Shown piece after piece: positions 1 to 6,125 of a DNA stretch of 6,168 nt. Within the stretch, counting starts at the first letter, position 1. Each line of letters opens with the position of its first letter. The position numbers and the translations under genes were made by a program. Where the stretch lies: assembly GCA_027297005.1 (NCBI GenBank), contig JAPUIN010000167.1, forward strand, positions 1 through 6,168, read 5' to 3'. A model generated the notes under the pieces. That model saw only the letters and a program-made list of their open reading frames with translations. It had not been told where the DNA came from and ran no database searches. Origin of the DNA: Acidobacteriota bacterium (GTDB lineage: Bacteria > Acidobacteriota > Polarisedimenticolia > Gp22-AA2).

Positions 1-567
1 CTAGGGCGAAAATCGCATATCTCGTGGACGCAGGTGGAAACCGGTTCGGCCATTACCTGGAAGTACCCGAGTTGCATCTTACTGGGAGATGATTCAGTCG
101 GTGAGTTCTACTCGGTTGCGCTGACCAACAATTACCAACAGGCCGATACCGGGACCAAGATGATCCACATCGGAAAGAACACGCGCAGCACGATCATCTC
201 CAAGGGGATCTCGGCGGGGCACGGACAGAACACATACCGCGGCGCGGTCAAGATGATGAAGGGGGCGGAGGGTGCCCGTAACTACTCGCAGTGCGATTCG
301 CTGCTGCTGGGAGACAAGTGCGGCGCCCATACGTTCCCCTACGTCGAAGTCAGAAACAGTACGGCGCGCCTGGAGCACGAGGCGTCGACTTCGAAGATCG
401 GTGAGGATCAGATCTTCTACTTCCGTCAGCGCGGCATTTCGACCGAGGATGCGGTGTCGATGATCGTCAATGGATTCTGCAAGGAGGTCTTCCGGGAGCT
501 CCCGATGGAGTTCGCCGTGGAAGCGCAGAAATTGCTCGGCGTCAGCCTGGAGGGCAGCGTCGGCTAG
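1..567 (+). CDS. sufB: SufB, Fe-S cluster assembly scaffold subunit (C-terminal part only)
   Basis: The frame is open from the first base, so the gene is cut by the window edge. The visible 188 residues are the C-terminal part of a protein that is usually about 470-495 aa. SufB forms the cytosolic SufBC2D scaffold on which clusters are built. The fragment contains the family hallmarks: [13 protein letters not shown] (residues 12-24), [12 protein letters not shown] (50-61), SKGISAG, NYSQCDS with Cys98, and LEHEAS with His126 and Glu127. It ends in the typical SLEGSVG. Cys98, His126 and Glu127 correspond to E. coli SufB Cys405 (sulfur acceptor), His433 and Glu434 (cluster assembly at the SufB-SufD interface), with identical spacing. 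The GTG at 34 lies inside a conserved motif and is not the start. Stop TAG is at 565-567 and sufC follows after 49 nt. Identification is essentially certain; only the N-terminus is unseen. Confidence 0.97.
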   Translation, partial: LGRKSHISWTQVETGSAITWKYPSCILLGDDSVGEFYSVALTNNYQQADTGTKMIHIGKNTRSTIISKGISAGHGQNTYRGAVKMMKGAEGARNYSQCDSLLLGDKCGAHTFPYVEVRNSTARLEHEASTSKIGEDQIFYFRQRGISTEDAVSMIVNGFCKEVFRELPMEFAVEAQKLLGVSLEGSVG

Positions 568-568
568 G

Positions 569-578
569 CCCCCCCCCC
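569..578. repeat. C10 homopolymer tract in the sufB-sufC gap
   Basis: Ten consecutive cytosines start two bases after the sufB stop codon. The tract lies in the 49-nt spacer, outside both reading frames, so a length change would not shift a frame but would change the spacer. No convincing terminator or promoter was seen around it. It may be a slippage-prone site or a place where read or assembly length is uncertain. Confidence 0.8.
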
Positions 579-616
579 GGGATTCCCCCTCCGGACGCAC
601 CGTTTGAGGAACCCAC

Positions 617-1387
617 ATGCTCGAGATCAGAAATCTGCACGTGAAGGTCAATGGCAAGGCGATCCTCAACGGGATCGATCTCAAGGTGAACGCCGGCGAG
701 GTCCACGCCATCATGGGCCCCAACGGCTCCGGCAAGAGCACCCTCGCGCATGTGCTGGCCGGACACGCGACTTACGAGGTCACCGAGGGGGAAGTTCTGT
801 ACGAAGGCAAGAACCTCCTCGAGCTCTCCCCGGAGAACCGGGCGCGTGAGGGTGTCTTCCTCGCCTTTCAGTATCCGGTGGAAATCCCGGGGGTCAGCAA
901 CATGTACTTCCTCAAGGCGGCGGTCAATGCTGTCCGCAAGCACCGCGGTGAGCCGGAGCTCGACGCCCTCGATTTTCTGACCATGGTCAAGGAAAGGATG
1001 AAGCTCATCGAGATGGATCACAGTCTTCTCAACCGCTCCGTGAATGAAGGCTTTTCCGGGGGCGAGAAGAAACGCAACGAGATTTTCCAGATGGCCGTGC
1101 TCAATCCGAAGCTGGCCATTCTCGATGAGACCGATTCGGGTCTCGACATCGACGCGCTGAAGGTGGTCGCCAACGGTGTCAACGCGCTGCGCGATCCCGG
1201 GCGGGCCATCCTGGTGATTACCCATTATCAGCGGTTGTTGAACTACATCGTTCCGGACCGGGTCCACGTGCTCACCGAGGGACGGATCGTGATGTCGGGC
1301 GATAAGGGTCTGGCGCTGAAGCTGGAGGAGAAGGGGTACGCGTGGATCGGTGCCGCCAATGAAGCGTCCCGCCCCGCCACCGTCTGA
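617..1387 (+). CDS. sufC: SufC, ABC-type ATPase of the SUF scaffold
   Basis: This 256-aa protein is a soluble ABC ATPase, the usual length for SufC (about 250 aa). It binds SufB and SufD, and ATP-driven SufC dimerisation reshapes the scaffold during cluster assembly; it is not a transporter. Visible motifs are Walker A GPNGSGKST (34-42), Q-loop Gln85 in LAFQYP, signature FSGGEKKRNEI (146-156), Walker B LAILDE with Asp170-Glu171, D-loop SGLD (174-177) and switch His203 in ITHYQ. FSGGEKKRNE and DETDSGLD are typical of SufC and separate it from ordinary transporter ATPases. The ATG is preceded by GAGGA at 606-610 with a 6-nt spacer. It sits between sufB (49 nt upstream) and sufD (9 nt downstream), so co-transcription is very likely. 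No membrane segments are seen. Nothing appears missing or degraded. Confidence 0.98.
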   Translation: MLEIRNLHVKVNGKAILNGIDLKVNAGEVHAIMGPNGSGKSTLAHVLAGHATYEVTEGEVLYEGKNLLELSPENRAREGVFLAFQYPVEIPGVSNMYFLKAAVNAVRKHRGEPELDALDFLTMVKERMKLIEMDHSLLNRSVNEGFSGGEKKRNEIFQMAVLNPKLAILDETDSGLDIDALKVVANGVNALRDPGRAILVITHYQRLLNYIVPDRVHVLTEGRIVMSGDKGLALKLEEKGYAWIGAANEASRPATV

Positions 1388-1396
1388 GACCGGACC

Positions 1397-2758
1397 ATGC
1401 CGACGACAAGCAGAACGAAGGACGGGAAGGACCTGTATCTCGCCGCTTACGCGCACTTCGCCAGGGATCTGCCCGGAAACGGACGATCGTGGATCGGCGC
1501 GATGCGGCAGAAGGGGATCGAGCGATTCGAGTCGCTCGGATTTCCGACCACACGCGACGAGGCATGGCGCTATACGAGCGTGGTGCCGATCGCCACCACT
1601 CCATTCGCGCTCAAGCCCGAGGCGAGCGCCGATGCCCTGACACCGGACCTCTTCGAGCAGCTGACCTTCGAGCCTTGGGAATGCACCCACCTCGTCTTCA
1701 TCAACGGCCGGTTCGTGCCGAAGCTGTCGCGCACCCGCACCCTGCCGCGCGGAGTCTCGGTCGGCAGCCTCGATGAGGCGCTCGATTCACGCCGGGAACT
1801 GATCGAGCCACACCTCGGCAGGCTGGTGGGGACGGAGGGACAGGCATTCACGGCACTGAACTCCGCCTTCCTGCGCGATGGCGCGTTCATCCATGTGCCA
1901 AAGGGGGTCGTGGTGGACGAGCCGATCCATCTCCTGTTCGTCTCCTCGACGAACGGGAAGCCGGTCATGTCCCACCCGCGTAACCTGATCGTTGCGGGGG
2001 AGGGAAGCCAGGTGACCGTCCTCGAGAGCTACGCCGGACTCGACGGGGGCGCCAGCTTCACCAACGTGGTCACCGAGATCGCGGTGGCCGACGGGGCGAT
2101 CGTCGACCACACCCTCCTGCAGCGCGAGAGGGAGGGCGCGTATCACGTCGGCACCCTGGAGGCGCGGGTCGGTCGCGGCGCGAGCCTCACGTCTCACGTG
2201 ATCTCGATCGGGGGAGCGCTCATCCGCAACGACATCAATGTCGTCCTGGACGGAGATGGAGCCGACTGTACGCTGAACGGTCTGTACGTCACGCACGGAA
2301 CCGAGCATGTCGACAACCATACGGTGATCGATCACGCCCGCCCGCACGGCACCAGCCGGGAGCTCTACAAAGGGGTGCTGGAGGGGCGGTCGCGTGGGAT
2401 CTTCGATGGCACGGTCATCGTGCGGCCCGACGCCCAGAAGACGGACGCGCGCCAGGTGAACAGGAACCTGCTGCTGTCAGACGATGCGCTCGTCGACACC
2501 AAACCGACCCTGCTGATCAGCGCCGACGACGTTAAGTGCTCGCATGCGGCGACGATCGGGCAGCTTGAGGAGGACGCGCTCTTCTACCTGCGATCCCGAG
2601 GCATCGGGAGCGAGATGGCGCGCAACATCCTCATCCAGGCGTTCATCAGCGACGTTCTCGGGCGCATCCGGATCGAGCCGGTGCGCACCGGCCTGGAGTG
2701 CCTCCTGTTTATGAGGCTGCACGACGGCCACCGGCAGGACACGAAGGTGACCCCGTGA
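1397..2758 (+). CDS. sufD: SufD, Fe-S cluster assembly scaffold subunit
   Basis: This 453-aa protein is the SufB paralogue that pairs with SufB and SufC in the SufBC2D scaffold; in E. coli SufD it is also linked to iron entry. The N-terminal helical part carries the family motif DEAWRYT (54-60). A long beta-helix core follows, with LNGLYV, DNHTVIDH (306-313) and SRELYKGVL (320-328). The C-terminal SufB/SufD signature is VKCSHAATIGQLEEDALFYL (379-398) followed by RSRGI. Cys381 and His383 match E. coli SufD Cys358 and His360 at the SufB-SufD interface. The length is near the family norm (about 420-450 aa), with a short polar C-terminal tail. The start ATG lies only 9 nt after the sufC stop and has no good Shine-Dalgarno sequence, which suggests translation coupled to sufC. 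The stop TGA overlaps the GTG start of sufS. Confidence 0.96.
   Translation: MPTTSRTKDGKDLYLAAYAHFARDLPGNGRSWIGAMRQKGIERFESLGFPTTRDEAWRYTSVVPIATTPFALKPEASADALTPDLFEQLTFEPWECTHLVFINGRFVPKLSRTRTLPRGVSVGSLDEALDSRRELIEPHLGRLVGTEGQAFTALNSAFLRDGAFIHVPKGVVVDEPIHLLFVSSTNGKPVMSHPRNLIVAGEGSQVTVLESYAGLDGGASFTNVVTEIAVADGAIVDHTLLQREREGAYHVGTLEARVGRGASLTSHVISIGGALIRNDINVVLDGDGADCTLNGLYVTHGTEHVDNHTVIDHARPHGTSRELYKGVLEGRSRGIFDGTVIVRPDAQKTDARQVNRNLLLSDDALVDTKPTLLISADDVKCSHAATIGQLEEDALFYLRSRGIGSEMARNILIQAFISDVLGRIRIEPVRTGLECLLFMRLHDGHRQDTKVTP
2744..2750 (+). promoter_or_regulatory. Ribosome binding site deciding the sufS GTG start
   Basis: AAGGTGA, inside the end of sufD, lies 4 nt before the GTG at 2755. It supports that GTG, which overlaps the sufD stop as GTGA, over the in-frame GTG at 2698, which would overlap sufD by 61 nt. 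Confidence 0.65.
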
Positions 2759-4011
2759 AGACGACGACGCAGGCGCGAACAGAGACCCGGCCGTTCGACG
2801 TTGAGGCGATTCGCCGTGATTTCCCGGCCCTGCATCAGAATGTGAATGGTCGGCCTCTCATCTACCTCGACAATGCCGCTTCCGCTCAGAAGCCGCAGGT
2901 CGTTATCGACGCGGTGGTGAAGTTTTACTCCCGCGACAACTCCAACGTCCATCGTGGGCTGCACGCTCTGAGTGAACGCGCAACGGCCGACTACGAGGCG
3001 GTGCGGAGCAAGGCGCGGCGCCTGCTCAACGCCAAGGAGGATCGGGAGATCATCTTCACCCGTGGCACGACCGAGGCGATCAACCTCGTGGCTCAGACCT
3101 TCGGCCGGTCCCGGGTCGGAAGCGGTGACGAGGTCCTGATCACCCACATGGAGCACCATTCGGGGATCGTGCCGTGGCAGATGCTGTGTGAGGAGAAGGG
3201 GGCCCGGCTGCGGGTCGTCCCGATCTCGGAGGACGGGGATCTGATCCTCGGTGAGTTCGAGAAACTCCTGACCCCGAGGACCCGGATCGTCTCGATGGTG
3301 CACGTGTCGAACACGCTCGGGACCGTCAATCCGGTGCACGATGTGATCGCGATGGCCCACCGCCGAGGCATCCCGGTGCTGCTGGACGGCGCCCAGGCAG
3401 TGCCCCATTACCGCGTCGACGTGCAGGATCTCGACTGCGATTTTTACGCTTTTTCCGGGCACAAGGCGTACGGGCCGACCGGGATCGGTGAGCTGTACGG
3501 CAAGGCGGAGCATCTGGAGGCGATGCCTCCCTACCAGGGTGGCGGTGACATGATTAGTTCCGTCACCTTCGAGAAGACCCAGTACAACCGGATCCCGCAC
3601 AAGTTCGAGGCGGGGACGCCGAACGTGGCGGGAACGATCGGACTGGGGGCGGCGATCGACTACCTGCTGGCCGTCGACCGTTCAGCGGTCGAGGCACACG
3701 AGCGGGATCTTCTCGAGCACGCCACGAGGGTGATCGAGGCGATTCCGCAGGCGCGCATCATCGGTCGCGCGAAGGAAAAAGCGAGCGTCGTGTCGTTCGT
3801 CCTCGATGGAGTCCATCCTCACGACATCGGAACGATTCTGGACAGTGAAGGGATCGCGGTCCGCGCGGGGCACCACTGCACGCAGCCGCTCATGGATCGG
3901 TACGGAGTGCCGGCGACGGCGCGGGCCTCGCTGTCGTTCTACAATACACGCGCCGAGGTCGATGCCCTCGCCGACGGAGTCCGCAAGGTGCTGAAGGTGT
4001 TCGCGGTATGA
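2755..4011 (+). CDS. sufS: SufS, group II cysteine desulfurase
   Basis: This PLP-dependent enzyme converts L-cysteine to alanine and leaves a persulfide on its own cysteine for transfer to the scaffold. With the GTG start it has 418 aa, close to the family's roughly 406-415. Key residues all sit 11 positions above E. coli SufS: His134 in EHHSG (PLP stacking), Asn186, Asp211 and Gln214 in LLDGAQAVPH, the Schiff-base Lys237 in SGHKAYGPTGIG, the persulfide Cys375 in VRAGHHCTQP and Arg390 in ARASLSFYNT (substrate carboxylate). His356, in HPHD, matches B. subtilis SufS His342, which binds the SufU zinc when the catalytic cysteines are freed. This agrees with the adjacent sufU and argues for a SufU-dependent rather than SufE-dependent enzyme. 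The gene overlaps sufD by 4 nt (GTGA) and sufU by 4 nt (ATGA), so translational coupling is likely. Confidence 0.97.
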   Translation: MKTTTQARTETRPFDVEAIRRDFPALHQNVNGRPLIYLDNAASAQKPQVVIDAVVKFYSRDNSNVHRGLHALSERATADYEAVRSKARRLLNAKEDREIIFTRGTTEAINLVAQTFGRSRVGSGDEVLITHMEHHSGIVPWQMLCEEKGARLRVVPISEDGDLILGEFEKLLTPRTRIVSMVHVSNTLGTVNPVHDVIAMAHRRGIPVLLDGAQAVPHYRVDVQDLDCDFYAFSGHKAYGPTGIGELYGKAEHLEAMPPYQGGGDMISSVTFEKTQYNRIPHKFEAGTPNVAGTIGLGAAIDYLLAVDRSAVEAHERDLLEHATRVIEAIPQARIIGRAKEKASVVSFVLDGVHPHDIGTILDSEGIAVRAGHHCTQPLMDRYGVPATARASLSFYNTRAEVDALADGVRKVLKVFAV

Positions 4012-4460
4012 CCGATCTGACCGATCTCTATCAGGAGGTCATCCTCGACCATAACCGGCGGCCGCGCAACTTCCACAACATGAGTGGGGAGAACCAGCGC
4101 GCCGAAGGGTTCAACCCGCTGTGCGGTGACCGGCTGACGGTGTACCTTCACCTGGATGGTGACATCGTCAGCGACATCAGCTTCGAGGGGTCGGGATGCG
4201 CCATCTCTAAGGCTTCCGCGTCGCTCATGACCGAGAGTCTCAAGGGGAAGTCGCGCGCGGAGGCCGAGACGATGTTCCGGACCTTTCATGACCTGGTCAC
4301 GGGCGGCGGCGGTGAGACCCCGGCGACGGATCGGCTCGGCAAGCTCGTCGTCTTCTCGGGAGTGCGCGATTTTCCGGTCAGGGTGAAATGCGCGACGCTG
4401 GCCTGGCACACTCTGATGGCGGCGCTGCGGAACAGTCAGAAGGTTGCCACGACTGAGTGA
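4008..4460 (+). CDS. sufU: SufU, zinc-dependent sulfur acceptor for SufS
   Basis: This 150-aa protein belongs to the IscU-like fold but is of the SufU type, which accepts persulfide sulfur from SufS rather than acting as the main scaffold. The zinc-site residues expected from B. subtilis SufU (Cys41, Asp43, Cys66, Cys128) are present as Cys39 and Asp41 in NPLCGDR, Cys64 in FEGSGCAISKAS, and Cys128 in KCATLAWHTL. The insertion of about 20 residues between the second and third cysteine regions (about 85-120), which separates SufU from IscU, is also present (FSGVRDFPVRVKC region). The N-terminus LYQEVILDHNRRPRN is typical. The start ATG overlaps the sufS stop as ATGA, with GAAGGTG at 3993-3999 as ribosome binding site (8-nt spacer). 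No truncation is seen. IscU is unlikely because of the insertion and the partner sufS. Confidence 0.96.
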   Translation: MTDLTDLYQEVILDHNRRPRNFHNMSGENQRAEGFNPLCGDRLTVYLHLDGDIVSDISFEGSGCAISKASASLMTESLKGKSRAEAETMFRTFHDLVTGGGGETPATDRLGKLVVFSGVRDFPVRVKCATLAWHTLMAALRNSQKVATTE

Positions 4461-4468
4461 CGTGGCGT

Positions 4469-4476
4469 AGGAGGGG
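4469..4476 (+). promoter_or_regulatory. Strong ribosome binding site of sufT
   Basis: AGGAGGGG is the best Shine-Dalgarno match in the window. It lies between two possible sufT starts, ATG 4479 (4 nt after AGGAGG) and ATG 4485 (10 nt after it), so the exact start is unresolved by two codons. Confidence 0.8.
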
Positions 4477-4478
4477 AG

Positions 4479-4862
4479 ATGACCATGGGTGAGAGTGAGG
4501 CCACGGGGTTCAAGGGACCGATGCACCAGCGCGGCGCGACTGCCGCCGATCCAGGGATTCGCGCCCTCGAGGGCCAGATCATCGAGGCGCTGCAGTCGGT
4601 CTACGACCCGGAAATTCCGGTCAACATCTACGAGCTGGGGCTGATCTACGACATCTCGGTGGACGCCGAAGGGGGGGTGCTGGTCACCATGACGCTGACT
4701 TCCCCGATGTGCCCGGTGGCCGGCACTCTTCCTCCCGATATCGAGGCCCGCATCCGCGCCGTCCCCGGCGTGTCGAAGGCCAAAGTCGATGTCATCTGGG
4801 ATCCGCCGTGGGGGCCCGACAAGATGACCGAGGCCGCCAAACTGCAGTTGAACATGATGTGA
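4479..4862 (+). CDS. sufT: SufT, MIP18/DUF59-family Fe-S maturation protein
   Basis: This 127-aa cytosolic protein has a single MIP18/DUF59 domain (about residues 28-127). The domain shows the hallmark DPEIPVNIYELGLIYDI (43-59), TLTSPMCPVAG with conserved Cys78, and the C-terminal VIWDPPWGPDKMTEAAKLQL (105-124). In bacteria, DUF59 proteins encoded with SUF genes are named SufT and are linked to Fe-S protein maturation, mainly when cluster demand is high. The exact biochemical role is not settled. PaaD, a DUF59 protein of phenylacetate degradation, is excluded by context. The first 27 residues are polar, with no clear motif. Translation could begin at codon 1 or codon 3; both fit the AGGAGGGG site. 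The gene is 18 nt after sufU and appears to be the last of the operon, since the next gene runs the other way. Confidence 0.93.
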   Translation: MTMGESEATGFKGPMHQRGATAADPGIRALEGQIIEALQSVYDPEIPVNIYELGLIYDISVDAEGGVLVTMTLTSPMCPVAGTLPPDIEARIRAVPGVSKAKVDVIWDPPWGPDKMTEAAKLQLNMM

Positions 4863-4872
4863 TTCCCGCCGG

Positions 4873-4925
4873 CGCGCCGCGAGGGCGCGACGTGGGGAGC
4901 CATTCCGGGCTCGTCCTGGCAGGAC
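4873..4925. terminator. Possible bidirectional terminator: three adjacent small hairpins
   Basis: The 64-nt gap between convergent genes holds three non-overlapping inverted repeats. CGCGCC (4873-4878) pairs with GGCGCG (4884-4889) over a 5-nt loop. GAGCC (4897-4901) pairs with GGCTC (4908-4912) over 6 nt. GTCCT (4913-4917) pairs with AGGAC (4921-4925) over 3 nt. None is followed by a T-run on either strand, so this is not a classical intrinsic terminator. The placement between two gene ends is the main argument. In GC-rich DNA short stems arise by chance, so confidence is limited. Confidence 0.35.
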
Positions 4926-4926
4926 A

Positions 4927-6114
4927 CTAGATCGAAACGATACCGGCGTGGGGACGAAAACAGTGCGTCGAGGCGAGGGCGGCGCCGTATCCGCCCGTGT
5001 TCAGGAGCGCCAGCATATCTCCCTCCCGAACCTCCGGCAGGCGGCAATCCTCGGCAAAGATGTCACTCGCTTCGTTGATATTACCGGCCAGCGTGCAGGT
5101 GAGGACGGCGGGAGCATTGGCGGCGCGGCACAGCACCACCTCCTGCGGGAGACTAAAGAACACGTTGCTGCAGTAAACGTTATAGCCGCAGTCGACGCCG
5201 ACGAAGTCGACCCCCCCCTTGCGATCGATGCAGACGACCTCGGCAAGGAGGATGCCGGCGTCCTGGACGATGAAATCCCCAGGCTCACAGATGATCGTCG
5301 TCTTCAGCCTCGACAGAGCGCCGGCGATCCCCGAAGCGTAGGCATTGAGATCGACCTCACCCTCCGACGCCACCCTGCGGATACCGATGCCTCCTCCGAC
5401 GTTGATGTAATCCACCTCGGGGAGCTTGCTCGCCATCTGCGCCACACGACGCGTGGCCTCGACCACCCGTTCGACCCCCTCGCTCAGCCATCCCGACCCG
5501 ATGTGAAAGTGCAGCCCGCGGACGACCATCTGATGGCGGCGGGCCAGATCCAGCGCCTCGTCGATCTGATCGGGATAGATCCCGAACTTCGTCGGCTTGT
5601 CACCCGAATAAGTCATCTTGGCGGAGAATCCCGCGCCGACGCCGGGGTTGATACGCAGGCCGATGGCCCGTCCCGGGGAGCGCTCTCCGACCTGGCGGAT
5701 TGCGCTGAGGGAGTCGAGGTTGATCCGGATCGGGTGGGCAAGGAGCCGATCGAGATCACGCGGGCTGAGGCTCGTTCCGGTGAAGGAGATCTCCTCCGGA
5801 CGCCAGCCCCGCTCGAGCGCCAGGTCGACTTCGTTGGGTGAACAGGCGTCGATGCCGACGAGACGAGTCGCCCGGAGCCTGTCCAGGACCGCCGGCTGGC
5901 GATTGGCTTTGAGCGCGAACAGGATCCGGTAGGGAGCGCCGGCCCGGTCGAAGGCCGCCGTCAGACGGCGGAGATTCGTCTCCACGCGGGCCGTGTCGAA
6001 GACGTAGAGGGGAGTGCCGTGCTCACGCGCGATCGCTTCCGCATCGCGCCCGGCGAATTGCAGCCGTGCCCCCTTGATGTCGAGACCCTCGCGGCACCAC
6101 CACGGTCGCGGCAT
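4927..6114 (-). CDS. LysA-like fold-type III PLP decarboxylase with altered active-site motifs
   Basis: This 395-aa cytosolic enzyme has the alanine-racemase-like TIM barrel (about 35-285) and C-terminal beta domain of the diaminopimelate/ornithine decarboxylase family. PLP features are intact: Schiff-base Lys69 in FALKAN, DACSPNEV (89-96), RINPGVGAG (154-162), KFGIY (176-180), His204 in HFHIGSG, NVGGGIG (238-244), and Tyr376 in LNTGGYG. Two specificity or catalytic motifs differ from LysA. EPGR is EPGD (277-280), and GPICESGD is GNINEASD (344-351), which puts Asn347 where the Cys that completes the neighbouring subunit's active site is expected. The usual SNYN-R-P end reads STHCFRP (382-388). 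A different substrate, or a related decarboxylation in amine, polyamine or natural-product metabolism, is likely; lysine synthesis is possible but not favoured. The ATG has GAGGAG 5 nt upstream. It follows another minus-strand gene by 9 nt, so the two are probably co-transcribed. Confidence 0.85.
   Translation of the reverse strand: MPRPWWCREGLDIKGARLQFAGRDAEAIAREHGTPLYVFDTARVETNLRRLTAAFDRAGAPYRILFALKANRQPAVLDRLRATRLVGIDACSPNEVDLALERGWRPEEISFTGTSLSPRDLDRLLAHPIRINLDSLSAIRQVGERSPGRAIGLRINPGVGAGFSAKMTYSGDKPTKFGIYPDQIDEALDLARRHQMVVRGLHFHIGSGWLSEGVERVVEATRRVAQMASKLPEVDYINVGGGIGIRRVASEGEVDLNAYASGIAGALSRLKTTIICEPGDFIVQDAGILLAEVVCIDRKGGVDFVGVDCGYNVYCSNVFFSLPQEVVLCRAANAPAVLTCTLAGNINEASDIFAEDCRLPEVREGDMLALLNTGGYGAALASTHCFRPHAGIVSI
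5211..5218 (-). repeat. G8 tract inside the decarboxylase coding sequence
   Basis: On the coding strand the codons AAG GGG GGG GTC (Lys299-Gly300-Gly301-Val302) form a run of eight Gs. The frame is intact as given. A one-base length change would disrupt the C-terminal quarter of the protein, including residues 344-388, so slippage here would act as an on/off switch. There is no direct evidence of variation. Confidence 0.7.
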
Positions 6115-6119
6115 GCCGG

Positions 6120-6125
6120 CTCCTC
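6120..6125 (-). promoter_or_regulatory. Ribosome binding site of the LysA-like decarboxylase
   Basis: On the minus strand GAGGAG overlaps the stop codon of the upstream gene (TGAGGAG) and lies 5 nt before the ATG at 6114. It supports that start and suggests that translation is coupled to the upstream gene. Confidence 0.7.

Noticed and set aside
34..36. GTG as a possible sufB start
   Set aside because: It lies within the conserved [15 protein letters not shown] block and the frame is open upstream to base 1, so the gene is truncated by the window edge.
577..594. CCGG...CCGG pairing in the sufB-sufC gap as a terminator or attenuator
   Set aside because: Only a 4-bp stem with a 10-nt loop and no T-run; not distinguishable from chance in GC-rich sequence.
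542..1690. Long minus-strand open frame (382 codons) opposite sufC and the start of sufD
   Set aside because: It lies antisense to the clearly conserved SufC and SufD and shows no recognisable domain; GC-rich third positions produce such shadow frames.
2698..2700. Upstream in-frame GTG as the sufS start
   Set aside because: It would add 19 residues not typical of SufS and overlap sufD by 61 nt; the GTG at 2755 has an AAGGTGA site and a 4-nt overlap.
2584..3600. Minus-strand open frame of 338 codons opposite sufD and sufS
   Set aside because: Antisense to conserved SufS motifs; His-, Asp- and Arg-rich low-complexity composition typical of a shadow frame.
4871..4878. Palindrome GGCGCGCC as a protein binding site
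   Set aside because: A single 8-bp GC palindrome is expected by chance at this composition, and most of it is part of the first hairpin in the gap.
4948..5841. Plus-strand open frame of 297 codons opposite the decarboxylase
   Set aside because: The minus strand encodes an intact PLP decarboxylase with all fold motifs; the plus-strand product resembles no known family.
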